This document shows, one piece after another, positions 1-6,955 of a stretch of 35,910 bases of DNA. Origin of the DNA: an uncultured Aureispira sp. Lineage in GTDB: Bacteria > Bacteroidota > Bacteroidia > Chitinophagales > Saprospiraceae. How positions within the stretch are numbered: position 1 is the first letter of the stretch; each line of letters begins with the position of its first letter. Position numbers and translations under genes: made by a program. Below the pieces are notes generated by a model. The model was given only the letters and a program-made list of their open reading frames with translations, ran no database searches and was not told where the DNA came from. The stretch is from assembly GCA_905480075.1 (NCBI GenBank), contig CAJQOX010000381.1:1-35910 (forward strand), in the 5' to 3' direction.

Positions 1-2646
1 ATCAACCCCATCAACACCATCAAAACCATCCGTGCCAGCACTTCCGTTATTTAAACCTGAACTATCATTTGATGGATTAGGAGTACCTCCTGTACCACCG
101 GCAGTAACCGGACCTACACCCATAGCGGTTGCTGAACAACCAGAGAAGGGAGGATTCAAAGGAGTACCACCACCGGCACCCAAACCCCCATTACCACCAT
201 TTACATTATCCGGACCTCCACGACCACCGCCGCCACCTAAACCGCCATCAACAACACCCCAACCCAAAAAAGGGCCACCACCATCCGTACCATCAGGACT
301 TGCAGCAGAACAACCGCCGGCACCGGGGAAATAAAAAGCAGGAGAACCACAGGATAAGCCACCCAATAAACCAGCATTACCTCCACAGACAGTAGATGAG
401 ACAGTATCAGGAAGTCCATCGGCACCATCCGCACCCAGGTCACCATTCATGCTAGGACTTGGAAAAAGACAGGAAGAACCTCCCGTAGCACCATCAGAGG
501 CATTGCCGGGTTCTATATTACAACGGGTGATGTGATAATCGGAGACATTGGACATATAAATTCCATAGGTGCTTGTTCCGGGAACCAGGGCATCGGCGGT
601 GCTTATGCTCAGGTCCTGCAATCTGAAATGAACAGAACCCATAATTTCCAGGGCCGTCAGATGTCTGTTTATATTCGCTACCCCTTCGGCATTAGCGCTA
701 GTTCTGTGTATGGTAGTAGCACCCACTTCTGAGGTCTTTGCCCAGGCCATAGATTCCATAAATCCTCCCTCCAATGTGACATAGGAAGGGATTTTAAGGG
801 CACTGTCTATATAGTAGGTGCCACTAGCCATTTTGATGATTGTCTGACTGTATACAGCCCGGTTCAGGGCCTCTTCCAATGTAGTAGGGTCAAATAGGGT
901 TCCCGTAGCTATGGAATTTCCTGTTGTGGATACATAGAGGTGTTTGCAGGTTTGTCCTACAGGAGCATTACCAACATGAATTGTTATAATATCTGTGGTA
1001 GTACAGCCGGTAAAAGGGTTGCTTACCTGCACCTGCCATTGATAGGTGCCGGGAAGGATCGGTAAAGTAAGTGGAACGACCGCATTGACGCCATAAAGGG
1101 TATGTGACAATGTATTGAAAGCGCCAAATAGTTCTGTAAACTGGAAATTCATGAATAACTGATCGGTAGTGGCCGCTATATTGATATTGGTTCCGCCGAT
1201 TAAATGTACATTATTCGGGAAAACATAGAGTGTGGGGTCATCGTTTACGGTGATCGTTACCTCATCCTTCTGTATGCAGCCGTTGCTGTATTGCATGCTG
1301 ACTTCATAGGAGGTGGTATTGACAGGGAAGGCAGCAGGATTGGCAATATTCGGGTCTGATAGACTGTTTGCCGGGGTCCAGGAATAGGTCATTGTATCTG
1401 TAGAAGCAGTAGTTGCAGACAGGTTGATAGTATCTCCCTGACAGATATCCCCGCCAAGGCCCGCATCTACAGGGTCAAACATAGTTGAAAGCACTTCGAT
1501 GCTATAGTTTTTTGAGGTGATGCCCCTCAAAGGACAGATGTCATCCATTACAGCTACAGAAAAAGTATGGCTGCCAATATCCGATGTGGACGGAGTCCAG
1601 CAAAAGGTCACAGTCTGTTGATTGCCCGGACCGGAAGCACTCACCGTGAAACTGGCATTGACGATAGAACTGTCCCAGCTGATTGTCAGGCTATCTGATG
1701 GGTTGAGGCTGTCAGAGGCTATGATATCAAAACACAAAGGGTTGCCCGCACAGGTGCTGATACTGTAGTCGGCGCTTGTACTGCTTCCTCCGTTAATACC
1801 CGATAATTCAGGGTTGTTATTGCTGCAGTTGAGCACAGAAAATTTAATTTCTCTGTAGGAACTACCAATAACAATACCGTTGCGATATTCTTCGACCAAG
1901 ACACAGAATAGCGCAATCTCGGGCTGAATGGGCGTAAAACTAATTTGACCGGTAGTAGAATCAATATGTACAGGTACTTGTGGGCCAAAGGGGGCAAGGG
2001 CAGAGTAGCCACTGATATAATTGACAGGTATGCTGTCGTATTCAAAACAGTTTATCAAACTGTAAGATAAAGAATCACCATCCATATCATATGTTCCATA
2101 ATTTAAACTAACCGGATTATTGACACAAGCTGTATAATTTGGTTCTGCCAGGAATACGGGTGAATGGTTATTTATTTGATTATTTATGTATACAGAAGAA
2201 TATTGTCTTTGGTTTGAATTTAAAGTCGTAAAATAACCAGTTCTTGCATAACTATAATATACATGGGCATCGGTACAAAAAGGGGCTAGCGTAAGTATAC
2301 CTGTATATGTGTGAATTTCTATACCAATTGAGCCATTTCCTCCGTTACAAGAAGACTGACCGGGACACAATTGCCCCATCTCACGAAAGCCCGTCCTTTG
2401 CAGATTTACTGTTCCCTGACCACAACTACCTGTGTAATTCACTGATTTTTGAATCGTCATATTTGTGCCATTACAATCTCTGTATAGCTCTAATGTGATT
2501 AAATAAGTATTAATACTTATTTGCTCGTAGGATAATTGTAAACCAGCTGAATGCGTAGCAAGAGTGCTTTGAATATTTGTAAAGGAAAAAAATAGCAACA
2601 GAAAGGGAGTCATTCTCCGGGAGAATGAGGCTAAAGATAGAAACAT
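1..2646 (-). CDS. Large secreted surface protein with Ig-like modules, beta-helix and Gly-rich collagen-like tract (partial, C-terminus off the left edge)
   Basis: The frame is open without a stop from ATG 2646 to base 1 (882 codons); an in-frame ATG at 2613 is an alternative start. The N-terminus is a signal peptide (core TPFLLLFFSFTNIQSTLA). The mature part begins HSAG..LSYEQ..ITLELYRDCNG, the opening typical of giant Bacteroidota adhesin/gliding-associated proteins. Ig- or cadherin-like modules follow up to about residue 560. A segment with LYVSTTGNS and GTYYIDSALKIPSYVTLEGG (about 565-640) looks like the start of a right-handed beta-helix. From about residue 710 the protein is Gly-rich (GLGGGGGRGG, GGNGGLGAGGG), and at the window edge it becomes Gly-X-Y-like (GTDGFDGVDGVD). 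Known for the type: export by T9SS and surface adhesion. The C-terminal sorting domain would lie outside the window, so that is inferred. No close family is recognised. Confidence 0.8.
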   Translation of the reverse strand, partial: MFLSLASFSRRMTPFLLLFFSFTNIQSTLATHSAGLQLSYEQISINTYLITLELYRDCNGTNMTIQKSVNYTGSCGQGTVNLQRTGFREMGQLCPGQSSCNGGNGSIGIEIHTYTGILTLAPFCTDAHVYYSYARTGYFTTLNSNQRQYSSVYINNQINNHSPVFLAEPNYTACVNNPVSLNYGTYDMDGDSLSYSLINCFEYDSIPVNYISGYSALAPFGPQVPVHIDSTTGQISFTPIQPEIALFCVLVEEYRNGIVIGSSYREIKFSVLNCSNNNPELSGINGGSSTSADYSISTCAGNPLCFDIIASDSLNPSDSLTISWDSSIVNASFTVSASGPGNQQTVTFCWTPSTSDIGSHTFSVAVMDDICPLRGITSKNYSIEVLSTMFDPVDAGLGGDICQGDTINLSATTASTDTMTYSWTPANSLSDPNIANPAAFPVNTTSYEVSMQYSNGCIQKDEVTITVNDDPTLYVFPNNVHLIGGTNINIAATTDQLFMNFQFTELFGAFNTLSHTLYGVNAVVPLTLPILPGTYQWQVQVSNPFTGCTTTDIITIHVGNAPVGQTCKHLYVSTTGNSIATGTLFDPTTLEEALNRAVYSQTIIKMASGTYYIDSALKIPSYVTLEGGFMESMAWAKTSEVGATTIHRTSANAEGVANINRHLTALEIMGSVHFRLQDLSISTADALVPGTSTYGIYMSNVSDYHITRCNIEPGNASDGATGGSSCLFPSPSMNGDLGADGADGLPDTVSSTVCGGNAGLLGGLSCGSPAFYFPGAGGCSAASPDGTDGGGPFLGWGVVDGGLGGGGGRGGPDNVNGGNGGLGAGGGTPLNPPFSGCSATAMGVGPVTAGGTGGTPNPSNDSSGLNNGSAGTDGFDGVDGVD

Positions 2647-2868
2647 AGGAGGTATGGATTGTAGTAATTAAATCAAATAAAAAGATTTTAAAATTGATAA
2701 TTCTTTAACAGAACATATAGGGATAAAGAAAGGGTAATTTAATATCTAAACGCAGTATTTTTTATTTTCGTTGCTTCTGTTATTTTATAAAAAAAAATTT
2801 ATGACTGTTTATGTTTCTGTGTTTTTGACAAAAAAAAAGCGATAAATTTATAAACGGTTAGTTTTAGC

Positions 2869-2900
2869 GGATAAGTGGTCAGTTTTTGAGGATAACTGGT
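2869..2900. repeat. Short direct repeat GGATAASTGGT (two copies)
   Basis: GGATAAGTGGT (2869-2879) and GGATAACTGGT (2890-2900) differ at one base and start 21 bp apart, two helical turns. Just downstream, TTTTTGATCAATT occurs twice (2922-2934 and 2949-2961), 27 bp apart. They lie in the spacer upstream of the large minus-strand surface protein gene. They could be operator half-sites or chance repeats in AT-rich DNA; no function can be assigned. Confidence 0.45.
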
Positions 2901-2976
2901 AAATCTTATGAACGAACATTTTTTTTGATCAATTCATAATTTTTTTAATTTTTGATCAATTTTTGAAAATAATCAT

Positions 2977-3006
2977 AAAAAAACCTCTGCGCGAGGCAAT
3001 TTTTTT
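2977..3006 (-). terminator. Rho-independent terminator (can act in both directions)
   Basis: Stem CCTC/GAGG around loop TGCGC (2984-2996), flanked by A7 on one side and CAAT7 on the other. Read on the minus strand it ends in T7. It therefore fits termination of minus-strand transcripts from the EamA transporter gene that stops at 3141. The four-pair G+C stem is short but has the usual layout. Confidence 0.55.
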
Positions 3007-3012
3007 ATAAAT

Positions 3013-3123
3013 ATGATCAGCTTACAGCTTAAACCCGGATGAGTTTCTGCTATATATCTGGCGGTTTCCTATAATCATGATGAAATAATCAGTCTGCTAA
3101 AGGAAAATGGGGCTGTTGAATAA
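3013..3123 (+). pseudogene. Ankyrin-repeat protein remnant (last repeat only)
   Basis: From 3043 to the stop at 3121-3123 the plus strand reads VSAIYLAVSYNHDEIIS followed by LLKENGAVE. This matches the ankyrin consensus TPLHLAxxxGHxEIVxLLLxxGA along its whole length. In the same frame a TGA at 3040 separates it from ATG 3013 (MISLQLKPG). In the neighbouring frame the bases just before read LNPDG, so a single-base deletion near 3041 would explain the break. No open upstream coding region exists, so only the final repeat of a lost gene is left. It sits between the terminator at 2977-3006 and the 3' end of the EamA gene. What is inferred is the ancestry; the reading frame and the repeat pattern are directly visible. 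Confidence 0.55.
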
Positions 3124-3140
3124 GTGGTTTTTAAAGGTGT

Positions 3141-4151
3141 TTATCTGTTTGCCGGTTTGCTGTCAATAAGCTCTTCAATGATTGGGGTTTCCTTCTTTCC
3201 CCTTAAAGTTAATTCGGATTCCTCGTCCACATCATCAGGTTCTGATGCCTTTTTCTCCTCCTCATCCTTTATGATAAATACAACACCGGCAATCAGCACA
3301 GCAGCAGCAAGAAAAGATTGCGTTGATATCATTTCATTATTAAAATACCAACCCAGAAACATGGCAATTATAGGATTGACATAGGTAACGGTAGCCACCT
3401 TTCTCGGGTCCTCTTTCATCAAGAGATAATTGAAGGCAGAGTAGGCTATTATCGATCCGAAAATCATCAGGTAGATCAAACAGAAAAAGGCATTCCAGGT
3501 AAATCTTTGGGGAATAGAGGCTATATCTTCATTGGCAATAAAACTCACAATTACAAGAATAATTCCACCGGTTAACATCTGAACAGCAGTATTCAGGATT
3601 TTGCTCTGAGGAACATCCGACCCTTTAATATAAATAGACCCAACTGTCCAACCAAGCATCGATATGACCACCGCAAGGATTCCCTTCCAGGCATCCGGAC
3701 TTGTGGTAAAGGTCTGCTGACTCAACAAGATATACATGCCTACCATCCCGAAGGCTACACCAATCATCTTTTGAAGAGAGGGCTTCTGTCCCATCAATGC
3801 CCACAGGAAAAGTACCAAAACCAGTGGTTCGCAGCCTATCATCAATGAGGCAATTCCGGTATCGAGATACAAAACCGACCACATAGAAGCACCTGAACCA
3901 ATAGCAAGGATCAACAGTCCAAAAAATGCCGAGTTTTTGAGTTGTTTCAGGCTTGTGTTTTTCAGGTGTTTATAACTGAAGGAAAGCATTAGCAGACCGG
4001 CTGTTACCAATCTGATTCCTGTCATAAAAAAGGGCGGAAAGGCTTCAAAGGCCCAGTCAGTAGCCAGGTAGGTGGACCCCCAGATAAAGTAGATACAGAA
4101 AAAGGAAATCGGTATCAGATATCGCTCGGATTGAAGTTTTTGTAAGTTCAT
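3141..4151 (-). CDS. EamA/DMT-superfamily inner-membrane transporter
   Basis: 336 aa with about ten hydrophobic segments arranged as two tandem EamA (DUF6) repeats. The first begins ISFFCIYFIWGSTYLATDWA, with the W-G-S/T-x-Y signature of RhaT/YedA-type transporters. The second begins GILAVVISMLGWTVGSIY and includes YVNPIIAMFLGW, typical of the family. Members export or import small metabolites, often amino acids; the substrate cannot be read from sequence. A charged cytoplasmic tail of about 45 residues (KDEEEKKASEPDD onward) follows the last TM and is longer than usual. The start ATG at 4151 lies just downstream of a TACCTTTG promoter element. The gene is separated by 85 bp from the peptidase gene upstream, so it is probably transcribed alone. 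Confidence 0.9.
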   Translation of the reverse strand: MNLQKLQSERYLIPISFFCIYFIWGSTYLATDWAFEAFPPFFMTGIRLVTAGLLMLSFSYKHLKNTSLKQLKNSAFFGLLILAIGSGASMWSVLYLDTGIASLMIGCEPLVLVLFLWALMGQKPSLQKMIGVAFGMVGMYILLSQQTFTTSPDAWKGILAVVISMLGWTVGSIYIKGSDVPQSKILNTAVQMLTGGIILVIVSFIANEDIASIPQRFTWNAFFCLIYLMIFGSIIAYSAFNYLLMKEDPRKVATVTYVNPIIAMFLGWYFNNEMISTQSFLAAAVLIAGVVFIIKDEEEKKASEPDDVDEESELTLRGKKETPIIEELIDSKPANR

Positions 4152-4168
4152 TGCATGCTGATTTGCTG

Positions 4169-4176
4169 CAAAGGTA
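4169..4176 (-). promoter_or_regulatory. Bacteroidota -7 promoter element (TACCTTTG)
   Basis: The minus strand reads TACCTTTG, an exact match to the phylum consensus TAnnTTTG, 17 bp before the EamA start codon. No clear -33 TTG is seen at 19-21 bp upstream. The predicted leader would be only about 10 nt. Confidence 0.45.
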
Positions 4177-4236
4177 TCTTTTTAATTGAAAATTAAAGGA
4201 CAGTGTGCTTTATAAAAAATACTTGTACATCTTTTT

Positions 4237-5295
4237 TTAGTTATTAAAACTGTTTTGATTCACATCTTTAAGGTATTTTATCAAACCCCCAAAATAAGTC
4301 TTCTGATCATCATACTGCGACAAATGACTGCCTTTGTCACAATATAAATATCGACCGTTTTTTACCTGTGTGGACATCCACTCCATGTGTTTGGGGTCCA
4401 TGCTGTCATATTTACTACCGATAACCAAGGTCGGCACACTAATATCGGGCAGCTGATCTTTAACGTCCCAGTTTTTGAGGGTGGCATTGCCGGTAATTCC
4501 AAATTCGCTGTATCCCTGCATATAAATATATACCTCCGGGTTCAGGTGCTTGAAAGTGTTCTGTATCGAAACCGGCCAGTCCTTTTGAGGCATTCTGAGA
4601 ATATGCTCGGTGTAATGATGCTCAAAAAGCAGCTCATTATATCGTGGGTTGTCAAAATCCTGTTCTGCTTCTATCTTTTGTATTTCTGCAAAAACGGCAG
4701 GGTCCATCGCAGGTCCGAGCACCTCCTTAGCGTAATTATTATAATCTTCTGCCGAAGCCATCATATTGGATATTATTAAACCCTTCAGATTTTCCTGATG
4801 CTTGAAAGCATACTCCATTGCCAGAATTCCGCCCCAGGATTGACCGAGCAGATAAAAATTGTCCTTGTTCAGATTCAATGCCTTGCGCACCTGTTCTACC
4901 TCGTCAACAAAGCGATCTATGGTCCACAGACTAGTATCCGAAGGCTGATCGGAGTAGTAGGAACCCAACTGATCGTAATAGATGTATTCAATGCCTTCCT
5001 GCGGAAAATAACCGTCAAAACAGTGATAGAGTTCATGTGTACAGCCCGGACCGCCATGTAGCAGCAAAACCTTTATTTTGGGGTTGTTGCCCACTCTTTT
5101 GGTCCATACATTAAAAGTTCCCTTTGGCGTTGTTATCGGAATCATTCTGATGCCTCCGGTAAACTGATCATCCCGGTCCGTGAAATCGAGGTACTTGTTT
5201 TCTGCTGTAGCTTCTTTATGAATTTCCTCTTCAATATTTGTACAGCTAAAAACCAAAAAGGGGAGGAGTATCAGATAAACAATATTCTTTAGCAT
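4237..5295 (-). CDS. Proline iminopeptidase-family (S33) alpha/beta hydrolase lipoprotein
   Basis: 352 aa. The N-terminus MLKNIVYLILLPFLVFSC has an SPII lipobox (LVFSC, Cys18), so the enzyme should be anchored in the envelope and act in the periplasm or at the outer membrane. HGGPG at 80-84 is the oxyanion-hole signature of prolyl iminopeptidases. GQSWGG at 151-156 is the nucleophile elbow with Ser153. Asp297 (SKYDSMD) and His324 (KGSHLS) complete a plausible triad, and the cap region between about 175 and 285 is the usual size. Family members remove N-terminal proline or related residues from peptides. The gene starts 23 bp after the membrane-protein gene and is probably the last of the rluF operon. 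Specificity for proline is inferred from HGGPG and GQSWGG only. Confidence 0.85.
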   Translation of the reverse strand: MLKNIVYLILLPFLVFSCTNIEEEIHKEATAENKYLDFTDRDDQFTGGIRMIPITTPKGTFNVWTKRVGNNPKIKVLLLHGGPGCTHELYHCFDGYFPQEGIEYIYYDQLGSYYSDQPSDTSLWTIDRFVDEVEQVRKALNLNKDNFYLLGQSWGGILAMEYAFKHQENLKGLIISNMMASAEDYNNYAKEVLGPAMDPAVFAEIQKIEAEQDFDNPRYNELLFEHHYTEHILRMPQKDWPVSIQNTFKHLNPEVYIYMQGYSEFGITGNATLKNWDVKDQLPDISVPTLVIGSKYDSMDPKHMEWMSTQVKNGRYLYCDKGSHLSQYDDQKTYFGGLIKYLKDVNQNSFNN

Positions 5296-5318
5296 AATTA
5301 TTATTTTATTTTCATCAA

Positions 5319-6059
5319 TTAATCCCCCTTTATTCTGAATTCGATCATCTTCAGAATATCCAGGGCATGTTTATCCAGTTTCTGCAAAAGTGGAATGTAA
5401 TTTTTATAGATCAGGTTGCGTTGTACATAGACCATGTTTTTGTATTCCGAACTGTTCAGTTGATAATCTATCATCTCCTCAGGTCTTCTTTCCCTTTTGT
5501 AATACCAGGACATATTGAGTTTCCAGTGACCGATATTTTCCTGAATATCGTAGCGGATAAATTCCTGCCACATCGGAAGGTTTACATGAACCTCTCTGTA
5601 ATATTCTTCTATTGCACGGTTCAGCGTATCAGCAGGGCCAATTCTGTAATCTGCCAGTTTCGACAAATGTTCAAATCCAAGATCCGTAGGTGAAATTGTA
5701 TATAAGGAAGTCACCATTCTCGGGCAATAATAACAGGCATCAAATTCTTCTCTTGTCATCGAATCTTTCAGAATGCTTTCATAGGAAGTTCTCCTTTTTT
5801 CAAACCTTGAAATTATTTTTGAAATATGAGTTGTATCTACCGAAATTTCCTGAGCGATCAATTCATAGGCGTCGGTAAACTCTTCCTGTTCCAGCTGTAT
5901 AAGGTGCCATTTTTCCAGCGCAAAGGCAATAACAATTCCTGAAATGACTACCGTTGCCTGAATTACGTATTTATACCATTCTTCGCGGAAATGAGCAAAA
6001 ATCACCTTCAGGTGTCTGAATCTTGCCTTTGAATTATCAGCTTCTTCGTTTTCACTCAT
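5319..6059 (-). CDS. Single-TM membrane protein, DUF6090-like
   Basis: 246 aa from ATG 6059. That ATG overlaps the rluF stop as ATGA (6056-6059), which is why I prefer it to the longer frame beginning at 6125. The protein has a short charged N-terminus, then one TM segment (YVIQATVVISGIVIAFALEKWH). This resembles the opening of the Bacteroidota DUF6090 family (KYAIGEIxLVVxGIxIALxINNW). A mostly helical C-terminal region of about 190 residues has many Arg, Glu and Tyr. No catalytic motif is visible. The ATGA overlap suggests coupled translation with rluF, and the peptidase gene follows after 23 bp. Function unknown; family assignment is tentative. Confidence 0.75.
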   Translation of the reverse strand: MSENEEADNSKARFRHLKVIFAHFREEWYKYVIQATVVISGIVIAFALEKWHLIQLEQEEFTDAYELIAQEISVDTTHISKIISRFEKRRTSYESILKDSMTREEFDACYYCPRMVTSLYTISPTDLGFEHLSKLADYRIGPADTLNRAIEEYYREVHVNLPMWQEFIRYDIQENIGHWKLNMSWYYKRERRPEEMIDYQLNSSEYKNMVYVQRNLIYKNYIPLLQKLDKHALDILKMIEFRIKGD

Positions 6060-6775
6060 TTCTTTTTGTTTTGTTTCAGGCTGTCCTTTAAAGTCCTGAG
6101 TTCTTCCTCCGTTAAATCCCGCCACTGACCGTTTTTGATTCCATCGAGATGAAGATTCATAATACGGACTCTTTTAAGAGAAACAATCCGATAGCCCAGG
6201 TGTTCACACATTCTACGAATCTGTCTGTTCAATCCTTGTGTAAGAATTATTTTAAAGAGAAATCTGCTGATTTTTTCAACTTCACAAGCTTTTGTAATTG
6301 TATCAAGAATCGGTACTCCATTGCTCATTTCATAAATAAAGTCATCCGTAATTTCTGTTGTTACTCTGACGATATATTCCTTTTCATGTTTGTATTCTGC
6401 CCTTAGAATTTCATTGACAATATCTCCGTCGTTAGTCAGTATTATAAGTCCCGTGGAGGGCTTGTCCAGTCTGCCTATCGGAAAAATTCTTTGTGGATGT
6501 TTTACAAAATCAATAATGTTATCCGGATCTTTAAGATCGGTGGTGCAGGTGATACCGGGCGGTTTGTTCAGTGCAATGTATATTGGGTTAGGTTTGTTAA
6601 TTAAGGGTTTGTCGTCAATTGTAACAAGGTCTTGTTCTGAAACCCTGTTTCCTTTTCTTGCAATATTCCCATTAATTTTTACCCTTCCTGCATCTATCCA
6701 TTTATCTGCTTCCCTGCGGGAACAGATACCGGTCTGACTAATGAATTTATTGAGACTGATTGAATTATCTGACAT
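6056..6775 (-). CDS. rluF: 23S rRNA pseudouridine synthase, RluF type
   Basis: 239 aa. An S4 RNA-binding domain covers about residues 6-55 (SLNKFISQTGICSRREADKW). The pseudouridine synthase domain contains GRLDKPSTGL, with the catalytic Asp104. LNRQIRRMCEHLGY followed by RIMNLHLDGIKNGQWRDLT matches the RluF subgroup closely rather than RluB/RsuA, which lack the RIMN..L.GI..G.WRDL ending. RluF isomerises U2604 in helix 74 of 23S rRNA. Compared with E. coli RluF it lacks the long basic C-terminal tail, ending in a short KQNKKK. A TAAATTTG element lies 26-33 bp upstream. It is first in an operon with a membrane protein (ATGA overlap) and a peptidase. Confidence 0.93.
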   Translation of the reverse strand: MSDNSISLNKFISQTGICSRREADKWIDAGRVKINGNIARKGNRVSEQDLVTIDDKPLINKPNPIYIALNKPPGITCTTDLKDPDNIIDFVKHPQRIFPIGRLDKPSTGLIILTNDGDIVNEILRAEYKHEKEYIVRVTTEITDDFIYEMSNGVPILDTITKACEVEKISRFLFKIILTQGLNRQIRRMCEHLGYRIVSLKRVRIMNLHLDGIKNGQWRDLTEEELRTLKDSLKQNKKK

Positions 6776-6800
6776 TTATATATTTTTTAATCTGAAAATC

Positions 6801-6808
6801 CAAATTTA
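6801..6808 (-). promoter_or_regulatory. Bacteroidota -7 promoter element (TAAATTTG) for the rluF operon
   Basis: The minus strand reads TAAATTTG, an exact TAnnTTTG match 25 bp before the rluF ATG. This gives a leader of roughly 20 nt. No convincing -33 TTG is visible. Confidence 0.45.
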
Positions 6809-6871
6809 CTTTTATTTCCATATAAATAATGTAAAAAAATGATAAAGATTTTTGGATTAATGGATAAAAGG

Positions 6872-6902
6872 TTGATTTATGTAATTAAAAAAATTATATT
6901 TA
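6872..6902 (+). promoter_or_regulatory. Possible Bacteroidota promoter (TTG-20-TATATTTA)
   Basis: TTG at 6872-6874 and TATATTTA at 6895-6902 (one mismatch to TAnnTTTG) are 20 bp apart, the usual -33/-7 spacing. The T9SS protein gene starts 54 bp downstream. The region is very AT-rich, so chance is possible. Confidence 0.35.
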
Positions 6903-6955
6903 GTAATGAAAAAACATAAACTCCCTGATTCTTCACCCCTCTAACAAGAACAAAT

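Noticed and set aside
32-446. Overlapping plus- and minus-frame reading frames rich in Pro, His or Val/Leu at the left edge
   Set aside because: They are shadows of the Gly-rich coding frame on the minus strand: Gly codons (GGN) read as Pro/His/Val in other frames.
5319-6125. Longer start for the DUF6090-like membrane protein at 6125
   Set aside because: It would overlap rluF by 70 bp with a sequence (AGFNGGRTQDF..) that is simply the frame-shifted end of rluF; the ATGA overlap at 6059 is the better start.
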